NCBI RefSeq assembly: GCF_025403375.1
Contig: NZ_JAMPTM010000009.1
Coordinates: 1-64,000, forward strand
DNA: 64,000 nucleotides
DNA from: Frankia gtarii
GTDB lineage: Bacteria > Actinomycetota > Actinomycetes > Frankiales > Frankiaceae
Reading direction: 5' to 3'
Shown here piece by piece: positions 8,900 through 18,184 of this stretch (positions are counted from its first letter, which is position 1; every line of letters begins with the position of its first letter). The translations under genes and the position numbers were made by a program. The notes beneath the pieces are model-generated. The model did no database searches, was not told the DNA's origin, and worked only from the letters and a program-made list of their open reading frames with translations.

Positions 8900-9946
8900 C
8901 TAGCGCCGGACGGGTCCGAACAGCTCGTCCGCGATCCCCTGCAACTCCTGGCGACGATCACCCGCGATCAGCGCCCAGCCCTTCGCCCGGCGGAAGTACA
9001 GCTGCACGTCCGACTCGAGCGTGAAGCCGAACCCGCCCTGCGTGTGGATGGCCACCGAGCCGGACTGCTCGGCCGCCTCGGCGGCCTGGACAAACGCCAT
9101 CGTCGCCAGCGGACCGAGGTTGCCCGGTTCGTGGTCGGCGAACCAGGCCGCCTTGTACGTGAGCCGCCGGGCGCACTCGATCCCGGTGAGCACGTCCGCC
9201 AACGGGTGCGCGATCGACTGGAACGAACCGATGGGAACCCCGAAGGCCCGGCGGTCCTTGGCGTATTGCACCGCCAGGTCCAGGGCGGACGCTCCGACTC
9301 CGACCAGGGCCGCGGCCGTCAGTACCCGCCATTCACGCTGGGCCCGGGCAAAAGTCGAACGGGCCTGGTCGCCGGAGGCCAGAACGACGCCATCGGCCAG
9401 GTGCCACCAGGCCAGCGGTGCGCAGGCCAGGTTGCGCACCGGGGGCGGCGGCTCCTGCCGGGTCGACATGACCAGCGAGTCCCCGCGCAGTCCGAGCACT
9501 GTCGTGGCCACGGCACCCGCGGGGACGAGCCGGCCCGCGGGCGAAGCCGGCCCGACCACCACCGAGGCGACCTCCCCGGCGAGGACGCGGTCCAGCGCGT
9601 CCGCCGCAGCATCGGTCTCGACGCTCGCCAGCAGACGCGCCGCGACCATGGTCTCCACCAGAGGCACCGGAGCGGCTCGCCGGCCGGCCTGCTCCGTGAC
9701 CAGGGCCAGCTCGGCGAGGCCCGCGTCGTCGCCGCCCCGGGATTGCGGAACTCCCATGGCGACCGGCCGAAGTTCCGCCATCTCCGCCCACAGTTCGGCG
9801 TCCCACCCGAGCGGCTCGGCCTTGCGGACCCGCTCCGACACACAGTTGCGTTGGAAGAAGCTCTCGAAGGCGTCGCGCAGAGCCGTCTGCTCCTCGCTGA
9901 GCGAGAAGTCACTGCGGCGCAGGATGAACTCCTCGATCTCAGTCAA
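8900..9946 (-). CDS. Acyl-CoA dehydrogenase, short form
   Basis: A 348-residue ACAD-family protein that starts MTEIEEFILRRSDFSLSEEQ and has the conserved C-terminal helices, including VAIHTQGGFGFTLESDVQLYFRRAKG. At about 350 residues it is shorter than classical ACADs (about 380-400), like the small subunits of actinobacterial heteromeric FadE complexes. The central beta-domain, which normally carries the FAD and substrate loops, is reduced. No partner ACAD is adjacent, so it may pair with the ACAD at 15467 or with one encoded elsewhere. The intergenic stretch 8785-8899 separates it from the amidohydrolase unit. Confidence 0.88.
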   Translation of the reverse strand: MTEIEEFILRRSDFSLSEEQTALRDAFESFFQRNCVSERVRKAEPLGWDAELWAEMAELRPVAMGVPQSRGGDDAGLAELALVTEQAGRRAAPVPLVETMVAARLLASVETDAAADALDRVLAGEVASVVVGPASPAGRLVPAGAVATTVLGLRGDSLVMSTRQEPPPPVRNLACAPLAWWHLADGVVLASGDQARSTFARAQREWRVLTAAALVGVGASALDLAVQYAKDRRAFGVPIGSFQSIAHPLADVLTGIECARRLTYKAAWFADHEPGNLGPLATMAFVQAAEAAEQSGSVAIHTQGGFGFTLESDVQLYFRRAKGWALIAGDRRQELQGIADELFGPVRR

Positions 9947-10117
9947 GGTGGATCTTCACCGAGCTGAAACCACGGACCGCACTCGTCCGCATTATGTCGA
10001 TCTTGTAGTCGTATGGATCACAGTAGATCGGCTGGGTGACAAGGGAGTCGACAGTCATCTCCTACCTCTCGGATCGAGGTCACCGGGATCGGGCGCGCGC
10101 AACGGTCAACAGGTGGA

Positions 10118-11212
10118 TTACGGTGCCGAGTCAAGCACGTCCTGAGAAAACTTGAAAAGACGCATTGCGTTCCCACTTGTCACCGCGACAGCGTCCTCGT
10201 AGGAGACACCGTTCAGCAGCACCTTCAGGATCTTGTCCGAATTCGGAAAGATTCCTTCCGGATGTGGATAGTCATTTCCCCACAGGGGAACATTCCGGCC
10301 GGTGATCGACAGATTATGAATACCGACGGGATCGTCCTGGAACGTCGTGTGAAGCTGTCGGCGCAGATACGCACTCGGCATCTCCGCCAGCTTCGGCTTC
10401 GACCAGCCGCGGTGTGCCTCGTAGTACTCATCGAGGGTGCTCATCGCCCAGGCGACCCAACCGGTGTTGACCTCGACCATGACCACATGCAGATCGGGGT
10501 AACGCTCGAAGACGCCTCCGCAGCTCAGCAGAGCCGCCGCCCGCGGTGCCATCGACTGCGTAGCGAGAACATTCGCCGTCGGACTGCCCCAACCCCGATA
10601 GAACATCATGTCATGGCCGGTGCCCTGATGCATCAGGGCGGGCTTGCCGGTCTCCGCAATCGCCGCCCATAGCGGTTCCCACTGCGGCATGTTCCAGTCC
10701 GGCGTGCCGACCAGCGGCAGCAGCAGCCCGGCGATCGACGGATGGGGAGCCAGTCGGCGAACCTCCGCGATCGCGTTCTCCACATTCCAGGTGGGGATCA
10801 TTCCGGCGAGTTTGATTCGCGGATTCCCGCCGAGCCGCTCCAGTACCCAGTCGTTGTAGATACGGACCGACGCCTCGCCCACCTCGGCGCTCTGAACGGA
10901 CCACACGTAGAGGCCGATCGTCGGATAGATGACCTCACCCCGGAGGTTGTCCGTTCGCATCATCTCGAGCCGGACCTCTGGAGTGATGGCCGCGAGCCGG
11001 TTCTCCTCCATCTTGCGGGCCTCGTCCTCGGTGAGCCCACCCCAGCCCACCGTGTCCCCATTGACGACGAGCGTCCAACCGCCCTCCGCATTTCCCAGAA
11101 TACGGCGCGGTGCGCGATCGCGGAGAGACTCCGGAAGCCGTTCGTACCAGAGGTCATGCGGCTCGTCGACATGCGCGTCGGACGAGATCTTCGGCAGCGC
11201 GGCAACGTCCAT
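10118..11212 (-). CDS. Amidohydrolase_2 family metal-dependent hydrolase/decarboxylase (paralogue 2)
   Basis: A 364-residue TIM-barrel hydrolase. Metal-site motifs are ISSDAHVDEPHDLW at the N-terminus and LWGNDYPHPEGIFPNS at the C-terminus; the middle has ALMHQGTGHDM and VMVEVNTGWVAWAM. It is shorter than the other paralogues (about 390-425) and its central region differs most. Start MDVAALPKISSDAH at 11212 agrees with the family. Neighbours are an ACAD 171 bases downstream on the same strand and a gene-poor stretch upstream. Reaction unknown; decarboxylation or hydrolysis of a cyclic acid is the family expectation. Confidence 0.88.
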   Translation of the reverse strand: MDVAALPKISSDAHVDEPHDLWYERLPESLRDRAPRRILGNAEGGWTLVVNGDTVGWGGLTEDEARKMEENRLAAITPEVRLEMMRTDNLRGEVIYPTIGLYVWSVQSAEVGEASVRIYNDWVLERLGGNPRIKLAGMIPTWNVENAIAEVRRLAPHPSIAGLLLPLVGTPDWNMPQWEPLWAAIAETGKPALMHQGTGHDMMFYRGWGSPTANVLATQSMAPRAAALLSCGGVFERYPDLHVVMVEVNTGWVAWAMSTLDEYYEAHRGWSKPKLAEMPSAYLRRQLHTTFQDDPVGIHNLSITGRNVPLWGNDYPHPEGIFPNSDKILKVLLNGVSYEDAVAVTSGNAMRLFKFSQDVLDSAP

Positions 11213-11942
11213 GACGCTCCTTTCCGGTGCTCAGAGGCCCTGATCAGACCAGCGTTGATCCAGTGCCCGCTCACTGTGGCGGGGCTGCGGGGCGAGTGCG
11301 CCGTAGCCCCGCAGCGCCACCTCGTCATCGAAGCTCGCCCGGAACAGGGCCGAGCCTCGCCGACAGCCGAGTGGCACCATACCCAAGGCTGGTAATGGCC
11401 TTTCTATCACGCGAACCGACGCGGTGACAACCACGTTTTCCTCAGAGTAGCATGTGATGACCAGCCATCAGTGTGACCGAGAGGAGGTCGCGATGAAGTG
11501 TGGTCACCCCGCTACCCGATCCCAGATACCCTGTACTCAGCGCTGCATCCCGAGCCAGGGACAGTCGCCGGGACGATCGGCCCCTGACGTCGCCCCGGCA
11601 CGTCCTGGCTCACCACCAACAGCCGGAGACCCTGACGGCACCCTCATCGCCAACGACCTCACGCCGTGCACGCGGCGCATCACCTCGAGCCGCCCGATGA
11701 CGGCGCATGCAACCGGGTGCTCGCTCCGCCCCGATGTCGGGAACGCAGCGCGGCACGCCGCCGCGGACCTGTGACAAAGCCGTTGATCCTTGGCGTGCGA
11801 GGGACTCCTCAGCCCGGATCATCCTCCGGGACCGCCCTGCAGACCACGTTGAACGCGGCTCATGAACAGGGTAAATATGTCGGCATCTGATACCGGCACG
11901 GCTCGCTCCACAGGGAAGTCGTGCGTCACAACCGGAGGAATC
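11213..11942. other. Gene-poor stretch between divergent genes
   Basis: Holds the divergent promoters of the amidohydrolase (-) and the SDR (+). A minus-strand frame ending at 11231 (last residues about ERALDQRWSDQGL) could be a decayed C-terminus, but I recognise no family. Two small tracts of lower GC occur near 11400 and 11860. Confidence 0.4.
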
Positions 11943-12692
11943 ATGCGGCTCAAAGACCAGCGCGTCCTGGTGGTAGGCGCGTCCAGCGGGCTCGGGCGAG
12001 TCGTGGGCATCTCCCTGGCCGGCGAGGGAGCACACGTCGCCTTGGCCGGCCGGCGCGGTGAATTAGTCAAGGCGGCGGCCGAGGAAGCCGGTGACAGGGC
12101 ATTCTGGCTCACCTGCGACGTCCGGGACGCAACCTCGTGCCAGGCGGCAGTCGACGATGCCGTGGCACACATGGGTGGACTCGACGTCCTCGTCTATACC
12201 GTCGCGGTCGATATCCTGGTCCACCTCAAGGACGTCGACTCGGCGGCCTGGGCGGACGCCTTCGCCACCAACGTCACGGGCGCCAATCTGATGACGCAGG
12301 CCGCGCTCCCCCATCTTCGGACATCGCACGGCAAGGCCGTCTACTTCTCGTCCCAGGCCGGCCCCTACTCGAAGCCCTGGCCTGCTCTCGGGGTCTACGG
12401 TGTCACCAAGGCCGCGCTGGAGCGTCTGGTGGACTCGTGGCGGGTCGAGAATCCCGATATCGCCTTCACCCGGCTTGTCGTCGGACCCACTCTCGGCGAC
12501 TCGGTGGTGCCCAGCCAGTTCGGTAGCAAGTGGGACCCGGAGCTGGCCGCCGAGATGATGTCGATCTGGACAGAGTGGAGCCTCAACGACGGACTGATCT
12601 CCGCCGAGGATCTGGTGGCCACGGTCACGCACATCCTGACCCTGAACGCACTGGTCCCGGTCGTCACGCTGCTCCCCCGAGCCCCCCAGTAG
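11943..12692 (+). CDS. Short-chain dehydrogenase/reductase
   Basis: SDR of 249 residues. The start at ATG 11943 (MRLKDQRVLVVGASSGLG) is preceded by GGAGGA three bases away; the open frame upstream to 11862 has no such site. The cofactor motif is VGASSGLG (residues 11-18), serine at 136-137, and catalytic Tyr152/Lys156 in YGVTK. The usual NAG motif after strand four is replaced by YTVAV, which is uncommon. It is a single-gene plus-strand unit, convergent with the SDR at 12791-13630. Substrate unknown. Confidence 0.87.
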   Translation: MRLKDQRVLVVGASSGLGRVVGISLAGEGAHVALAGRRGELVKAAAEEAGDRAFWLTCDVRDATSCQAAVDDAVAHMGGLDVLVYTVAVDILVHLKDVDSAAWADAFATNVTGANLMTQAALPHLRTSHGKAVYFSSQAGPYSKPWPALGVYGVTKAALERLVDSWRVENPDIAFTRLVVGPTLGDSVVPSQFGSKWDPELAAEMMSIWTEWSLNDGLISAEDLVATVTHILTLNALVPVVTLLPRAPQ

Positions 12693-12700
12693 GCCCAGGT

Positions 12701-12750
12701 CTCGGTCCACGGCCAGCCCGCGGGGGCCTCGCTCTCGGGCTCGGACCGAG
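12701..12750. terminator. Weak inverted repeat between convergent SDR genes
   Basis: Arms CTCGGTCC (12701-12708) and GGACCGAG (12743-12750) with a long GC-rich loop, between gene ends at 12692 (+) and 12791 (-). It could terminate both; the loop length lowers confidence. Confidence 0.3.
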
Positions 12751-12790
12751 GTCCCCCGCTTCGTGCCGCTGACGGACCGGCCAGCGAACG

Positions 12791-13630
12791 TCAGGCCTTT
12801 GCTTCGGCGTTCCACCGCAATGCGGAGATCGTTCCGCCGTCCACCAGGATGTCGTTTCCGGTGATGAAGCTGGAATCCGGCCCGGCGAGGAATGCCACGA
12901 CGCCCGCGACGTCGTCAGGGGTGCCAAACCGACCGGCACCGGAGGCGTCGATCATGGACTGGATGAAGACGCCCGTCGGTCCCTGGAGCTCCAGCAGACT
13001 CATCGGAGTGGAGATCACCCCGGGACTGATCGTGTTCAGTCGGGCGCCCTTGCGTCCCCAGGTCTGCGCGGCGCCCTGTACCCGCAGCTGGTTGCCGCGC
13101 TTGGCCACCGCGTAGGCCGTGGCGGAGTCGGCCTTGTCGAGGTCGATTCCCTCGTGCAGGAGCAGCTGGTCCGACGGTGCGGTCGCGAGATGCCGCTCGA
13201 AATCCGCGGGCAACGATGTGAGCTGCCCGCCCATACTGGCGATACAGATCAGCGACGTGCCCGGGGACACGACGGCGAGGAACGCGTCGATGACGTGGGC
13301 GGTACCGAGCAGATCCACCTCGTAGATCTGCCTCGCGGTGCCCATCACGGGCGAGACGCCGGCAGTGTGCACCACCGCCTCGATCCGGCCCCCGCTCCCG
13401 GCCGCGTTCGCCAGATCCTCGACCGACTTGCGATCCGTGACATCCACCGGGTGCCCCTCGACCGCGTGTCCCTCGCTCTGCAGCACGGCCACGACAGATT
13501 CCAGGCGTTCGGGAGAGTTGTCGGCCAGCACCAGGCGACGCCCACTGGCGAGACGCCGCGCGGCGGCCACTCCCATTCCACCGGTGCCGATCACGACGAC
13601 GACGTTCCGCGAAGATTCCGATTGACTCAT
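12791..13630 (-). CDS. Short-chain dehydrogenase/reductase with atypical glycine motif
   Basis: SDR of 279 residues. The cofactor loop reads GTGGMG instead of the common TGxxxGxG; Asp37 after strand two (LADNS) suggests NAD. VVHTAGVSP replaces the NAG motif, and YAVAK carries the catalytic Tyr/Lys. The C-terminus has the common DVAGVVAFLAGPDSSFITG and DILVDGG segments, so the enzyme is complete. A roughly 30-residue insertion before the active site (the stretch with ADFERHLATAPSDQ) is unusual. It is the last gene of a short minus-strand unit with the stress protein at 13674-14198. Confidence 0.85.
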   Translation of the reverse strand: MSQSESSRNVVVVIGTGGMGVAAARRLASGRRLVLADNSPERLESVVAVLQSEGHAVEGHPVDVTDRKSVEDLANAAGSGGRIEAVVHTAGVSPVMGTARQIYEVDLLGTAHVIDAFLAVVSPGTSLICIASMGGQLTSLPADFERHLATAPSDQLLLHEGIDLDKADSATAYAVAKRGNQLRVQGAAQTWGRKGARLNTISPGVISTPMSLLELQGPTGVFIQSMIDASGAGRFGTPDDVAGVVAFLAGPDSSFITGNDILVDGGTISALRWNAEAKA

Positions 13631-13673
13631 GGGAACTCCAGACTTGTTCAGTTCCGACCGGCAGGCAGGGTGG

Positions 13674-14198
13674 TCAGGGGATCACGACGAGCGGTACCCC
13701 GCCGCGGGTTGCTCTATGTATGAGATGTCGCCATTCCCGATGGCTGACGCATCCGGCAACGACCAGATCCGGACCTTGTGCGAGCACCTCGCCGAGTATC
13801 TCACGCGATGGTTGGGCGCTTAAGGCCACAAGCGCTGGGACGCCATAACTCCGCGCCTCGTCCCGCAGTGCTCGGGCGCGTAATTCGAGGGACATTTCCT
13901 CGTCCGAGCAGGCCACTACGCTTGCTCCAAGCCAAGGGTCCATTACGCTATAGAATCCGCCGGCGGAGTCCACGTCGATGGCGACGACCACAAGAACGGC
14001 GCTGGGTGTCCGCCGAACATAGCCACAGGCCCAGGCGAAAGCTCGGTCACCGCCGGCGCCACGATCGATGATGGCAACGACCTGCGGACGGTCCGCCACA
14101 GTCGCCGCCATGTCCGGCACGACGGCCCGGCGTGGACTTCGTCCACCCTGGCTCTTCGCGCCGATGTGCGCTGAGCGACGAAGAATCATCGTGCACAC
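13674..14198 (-). CDS. Universal stress protein (UspA-like)
   Basis: About 174 residues. The core resembles a single Usp domain: first strand PQVVAIIDRG, helix with DRAFAWACGYVRR, strand VLVVVAIDVD, later SLELRARALRDEARSYGVPAL and a last segment GPDLVVAGCVSHREWRHL...VPLVVIP. The ATP-binding G-2x-G-9x-G(S/T) signature is not clear, so it may not bind ATP. The GTG at 14198 has a GAGG ribosome site seven bases upstream; ATG 14111, just before the first strand, has none. Its link to the pathway is unknown. Confidence 0.7.
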   Translation of the reverse strand: MCTMILRRSAHIGAKSQGGRSPRRAVVPDMAATVADRPQVVAIIDRGAGGDRAFAWACGYVRRTPSAVLVVVAIDVDSAGGFYSVMDPWLGASVVACSDEEMSLELRARALRDEARSYGVPALVALSAQPSREILGEVLAQGPDLVVAGCVSHREWRHLIHRATRGGVPLVVIP

Positions 14199-14485
14199 CT
14201 GGTTGCCTCGTCGACCATGACCGTCCGTTCGGACCCGGCGCCGGTGCGGCCACAGGTCCAGCTGACGCTGTACGTACTCGTCGACCAGAGCGACAGATGC
14301 CGGGCCGAGCCCGGACCGCGCCCCGTCACCGGGCTGGCCGGCACAGCGCCCGAGGAAAGGTAGATCATCGTCTTAGTCATCCGCACCGCCCCAGTCATTC
14401 CGCCGCGTCTCCTGTCTGCTCACGCCGGAATCGGTGGGAGCCCACTCGGCGCATCAGTCGAGAAGTATCCAAAATTTTCAATTTA

Positions 14486-14824
14486 TTATATAAACTCGTA
14501 CTCTCGACCGCAACAGCATCCCAAGCGCGGCACCGGTGCGGACTCCGTCGGAGCTCGAGTTCGTGACCTCTTTCCGAGCACGATCGCGGCCCAGCGGTCG
14601 CGACCCAGATGAAGCCACACGCCCGATCGTGGATCATGGACCTCGGGCACGCCGGAAATCCGGTCACCCACCGCCAGGATCGAATCGGCATCCGGCTGTC
14701 ACAGGTTGGCGCCGAACACCACCAAGTACGCATCGTCCGCCGCCGGAACTGATCGAGGGGTGACAGACCGACGATAACGCCTGCCCATCACCCCGTCCGC
14801 GAACGCCGCGAGCGAGAGCCACAC
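14486..14824 (-). pseudogene. Possible small gene interrupted by TGA
   Basis: One minus-strand frame reads like protein from GTG 14824 through codon 41, meets a TGA at 14699-14701, and continues open with protein-like sequence (SILAVGDRISGVPEVHDP, WLHLGRDRWAAIVLGKR) to a stop at 14486. No family is recognised. It may be a small gene split by a nonsense mutation, or chance openness in GC-rich DNA. Confidence 0.25.
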
Positions 14825-14956
14825 CTTTCCACGTCACGATGGTCAAGGTTCTACAGAGCAGACCCGTACCACTGGTTCTGGGCCGGCCGGGTTCCACTGG
14901 ACGCCGGGAGGATGACGTCGGGAGGATGTTGCGAGCCAACGCGACAGCATCCACGG

Positions 14957-15068
14957 AACAGGGCGCCGTCAGCTCCTTGCGCACGACACCGTTGATCGCC
15001 TTCATGCGCTCCGGCCGCGCCGGCGTCACCCGCAGGACCCTGTCCTCGAGTGCGGTCCGGATCGTGGT
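14957..15068 (-). pseudogene. Enoyl-CoA hydratase N-terminal remnant
   Basis: About 37 codons read TTIRTALEDRVLRVT, then PARPERMKAINGVVRKELTA. This matches the first strand, the NRPERxNA motif and the first helix of crotonase-fold hydratases. The sequence then departs from the family, and neither the oxyanion-hole region nor the C-terminus is found nearby. I read it as a truncated, decayed paralogue of the hydratases at 22930 and 23744. An expressed short peptide is possible but unlikely. Confidence 0.45.
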
Positions 15069-15466
15069 CGAGCCATGTCTTGTCCATGCCGTCCATCCAG
15101 GAGGTCCTCAGTGACGGCCACCACCGCGCAGCCAATCCAGGTCGAGAACGTATATTATATCTGAGTCAAGCGCCGTCAGGCATCTCGGTGTGGGCGACCC
15201 CTTGCCGAAACGAACCATACGTTGACAGATCGTTACGGCGACGCGGTGACCACACCGACCGTGACGGTCAGTAGCGACGACCTCGGCCCGTCGGGCGCCC
15301 TGCTGGATTTCGGTGCCGCGAACGGGGGTCGAGAGCGGATTCACCGGTCCCGCATGAGGGAAGAGATCGCCAGCCCGCTCGCGCCGCCATCGGGCTGCCG
15401 ACTACGCGGGGAGGTGGATCACTGATATCGCCATGTGCATCCCTGATCATGAAAGGACGACATCTT

Positions 15467-16681
15467 ATGGACTTCGCATTCAGCCCCAAGGTTCGGGACC
15501 TGCAGAAGCAGGCCGCGGATTTTCTGGAACGCGCCGTGATTCCTGCCGAGCCGACCTATGCGGCACAGCTGCGGGAAATCAGCCCCTGGGACACGCCGCC
15601 GGTCATCGAGGAACTCAAGACTGAGGCGCGCAGGTCGGGCTTGTGGAACCTCTTTCTTCCGGGCGAGCGCGGGGCCGGACTGACCAATCTCGAGTACGCG
15701 CCCATCGCCGAGATCTCCGGCCGGAGCCCCTTACTGATGCCGGAGGCGATGAACTGCTCAGCCCCCGACACGGGCAACATGGAGATCCTTACCCACTTCG
15801 CCACGGAGTCAGTGCGCGAGCGCTGGCTGACCCCACTGCTCGCGGGCGAGATTCGCTCGGCTTACACGATGACCGAGCCGCTGGTCGCCAGCTCGGACGC
15901 GAACAACATCGACACCCGCATCACCGTCGAGAGCGACGGCCTACGCATCACGGGGCGCAAGTGGTTGGCCACCGGTGCGATGAGCCCCCGGTGCCAGGTC
16001 GCCATCGTCATGGGCAGGTCGGATCCCGATGGCGCGCGCCACCGCACGCACAGCCTGGTTGTCGTTCCACTCGAAACCCCTGGTGTGGAGATCCTGCGTT
16101 CCACCGGCGTGTTCGGGTACTCCGACAGCGGTCACGGCGGGCACGCGGAGATTCATTACGACAACGTGTGGGTGCCCCGCGAGAACCTGCTCGGCGAACT
16201 GCACGGTGGATTCGCCATCGCCCAGGCACGACTGGGTCCAGGCCGAATCCACCACGCGATGCGGGCGATCGGCATGGCCGAGCGGGCTTTCGACCTCATG
16301 TGCGCCCGGGTCCAGGAGCGTGTCGCGTTCGGCAGAAGGCTCGCTGAGCAGGGCGTCGTCCAGGACTGGGTGGCTGAGGCCCGGATCCGGATCGAGATGG
16401 TGCGGCTGCTGGTACTCAAGACCGCCTGGTTGATGGATACGGTCGGCAACCGGGGTGCGGCCACGGAGATCGCGGCCATCAAGGTCGCCGCCCCCGAGAT
16501 GGCAACCTGGGTGATAGACCGGGCGATCCAGGCGCATGGTGGCGGCGGGCTCAGTGACGACTTCCCGCTCGCCCAGCTCTACGCGCAGGCGAGAATGCTG
16601 CAGTTGGCCGACGGGCCGGACGAGGTGCACAAGATGACGCTCGCCCGTCAGCAGCTGCGCCGGTACGCGCCCGCGACCTGA
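15467..16681 (+). CDS. Acyl-CoA dehydrogenase, full length
   Basis: A 404-residue ACAD. Start chosen at ATG 15467 (MDFAFSPKVRDLQKQ) because AAGGA stands nine bases upstream; the in-frame ATG at 15449 has no ribosome site. The FAD/substrate loop is AYTMTEPLVASSDANN, the middle has ITGRKWLATGAM, and the C-terminal helices include AIQAHGGGGLSDDFPLAQLYAQARMLQLADGP, normal for this family. It introduces a double bond into an acyl-CoA using FAD. It is alone on the plus strand and faces the alcohol dehydrogenase gene. Confidence 0.92.
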   Translation: MDFAFSPKVRDLQKQAADFLERAVIPAEPTYAAQLREISPWDTPPVIEELKTEARRSGLWNLFLPGERGAGLTNLEYAPIAEISGRSPLLMPEAMNCSAPDTGNMEILTHFATESVRERWLTPLLAGEIRSAYTMTEPLVASSDANNIDTRITVESDGLRITGRKWLATGAMSPRCQVAIVMGRSDPDGARHRTHSLVVVPLETPGVEILRSTGVFGYSDSGHGGHAEIHYDNVWVPRENLLGELHGGFAIAQARLGPGRIHHAMRAIGMAERAFDLMCARVQERVAFGRRLAEQGVVQDWVAEARIRIEMVRLLVLKTAWLMDTVGNRGAATEIAAIKVAAPEMATWVIDRAIQAHGGGGLSDDFPLAQLYAQARMLQLADGPDEVHKMTLARQQLRRYAPAT

Positions 16682-16976
16682 CCAGGCGATCCGCGGACCA
16701 GAGCGGAGGCGTTCCCGGCAGCGGAATCGAAAGTGAACGCCCTGATGATGCGCTCGCCCGCGTGTCCGAGTATCCAATATTCTATTGGCGAAGCCTGGTG
16801 GCTGAAGTCGGGGTATTCCCCTCCGCCGGCCCCCAGCCGAGACGGGCCCTTCTCATTCCCCTGATCGCCGGCCTTCCCCGGCTGTTGCACACCTCGCCGC
16901 CAACGCCTCCGGCCGGCGGCGGACACCGTCCTGGCCGGCGGCGATCCAGGTCGGTGCCGCGGCCTGGTGGCAACGG
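16682..16976. other. Intergenic region between convergent genes
   Basis: No gene seen. It contains one 15-base inverted repeat, CCAATA-TTC-TATTGG (16774-16788), in an AT-rich patch. As it lies between two 3' ends it is not in a promoter position; it might help terminate transcription. Confidence 0.4.
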
Positions 16977-18086
16977 TCAGTCGAAGACGACCAGGCCCCG
17001 GATGTTGCGCCCGGCGTGCATGTCGTCGTAGCCCTGTTGCACCTCGTCGAGGGTGTAGCGACGTGTCACCATCTCGTCGAGCCGCAGCAGTCCGCGCTGG
17101 TAGAGGTTGAGCAGCCGGGGAATCCCCACCGCCGGCGGGAACCCCCCGTAGAGCGAGCCGCGCAGCTGCTTCTGCCACAGCACCAGCTCGTACAACGCGA
17201 GGTTGGACGACTTCTCGCGCATGGGCGTGATCGCGGTGACGACGGCGATGCCGCCCTTGCGCACCAGGGCCAGCAGAGGTCCGACCAGGTCGCCGTGCGC
17301 CACGCCGACGGTCAGAATCGCACTGTCGGCCATCACTCCACGGGTCAGCTCCCGCAGCAGCGGCACCGCCTCCTCCATCGAGGCCACGCCGTGCGTCGCC
17401 CCGAAGAGCTTGGCCTGATCGAGCTTCCACGCCACCGGGTCCACGGCGATGATCTGATCGGCTCCGGCCACCCGGGCTCCCTGGATCGCCGCGCTGCCGA
17501 GGCCGCCCACCCCGACCACGACCACCGTGTCACCCGCGGACACCTCGGCGGTGTTCACCGCCGAGCCGAAACCGGTGGTGACGCCGCAGCTGACCAGCGC
17601 GGCAAGATCAAGTGGCAGATCATCCGGTATTTTGATCGTGGAGAACTCGTTGACCACGGCGTACGGGCTGAAGGTGCCGAGTCCGGTCATCCGCCGCAGC
17701 CCCTGGCCGCGGGCGTGGGTACGAAACGTCCCGTCCGCCGGTAACCCGCCCATCAGGGGAGCACCGACATCGCAGATGTTGGCGACCCCGCTCATGCACC
17801 ACCGGCAGTGCCCGCAGGACGGGATGAAGGACAGCACCACGTGGTCTCCGGGTGCCACGGACGTCACCCCGGGCCCCACCTCCTCGACGACGCCGGCACC
17901 CTCGTGACCACCGACCATCGGAAGAGCCGCCGGCATGTCGCCGGTAATGGAATGATCATCGGAGTGGCACAGTCCGGACGCCGCGAGCCGGACCAGCACC
18001 TCGTTCGCCTTGGGCGGGTCGAGCTCGACATCCTCCACCGACCAGGGCTTTCCGGTCTCCCAGGCAATTCCCGCACGGGTCTGCAT
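16977..18086 (-). CDS. Zinc-dependent alcohol dehydrogenase, NDMA-dependent type
   Basis: MDR-family alcohol dehydrogenase of 369 residues. Catalytic zinc ligands are in GLCHSDDHS and GGHEGAGVVEEVGPGV; the structural zinc site is CGHCRWCMSGVANIC; the cofactor motif is VVGVGGLGSAAIQ followed by IIAVDPVAWKLDQA. The insertion ADGTFRTHARGQGLRRMTGLG and the overall length match the actinobacterial NDMA-dependent subgroup, which keeps its NAD(H) tightly bound and often pairs with mycofactocin. That subgroup assignment is inference. It probably oxidises a primary alcohol to an aldehyde, a step that would feed the ALDHs of this window. Confidence 0.9.
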   Translation of the reverse strand: MQTRAGIAWETGKPWSVEDVELDPPKANEVLVRLAASGLCHSDDHSITGDMPAALPMVGGHEGAGVVEEVGPGVTSVAPGDHVVLSFIPSCGHCRWCMSGVANICDVGAPLMGGLPADGTFRTHARGQGLRRMTGLGTFSPYAVVNEFSTIKIPDDLPLDLAALVSCGVTTGFGSAVNTAEVSAGDTVVVVGVGGLGSAAIQGARVAGADQIIAVDPVAWKLDQAKLFGATHGVASMEEAVPLLRELTRGVMADSAILTVGVAHGDLVGPLLALVRKGGIAVVTAITPMREKSSNLALYELVLWQKQLRGSLYGGFPPAVGIPRLLNLYQRGLLRLDEMVTRRYTLDEVQQGYDDMHAGRNIRGLVVFD

Positions 18087-18184
18087 CTCGTCTCTTTCCT
18101 TTGCGTCGAAGCCTCGGCATCAAACCGGGCAATCCGGAGTCGAACAGTCGAATATCAGAACGCGGGGAGCGTGACGGCGCCCGC

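Larger units (their letters stand above)
14199..15466. other. Decayed stretch without intact genes
   Basis: About 1.27 kb holding no intact recognisable gene. Two remnants are listed separately. AT-rich islands occur at 14465-14505 and 15150-15165, unlike the surrounding GC-rich DNA, and may be old promoters or insertion scars. The promoter of the ACAD at 15467 must lie in its right part. Confidence 0.5.

Noticed and set aside
14699-14701. The TGA as a selenocysteine codon
   Set aside because: No hairpin of the expected type was seen directly after it and the protein family is unknown; nonsense decay or chance is simpler.
16774-16788. CCAATA-TTC-TATTGG as an operator
   Set aside because: It lies between two convergent gene ends, not before a start, so a regulatory role is unlikely.
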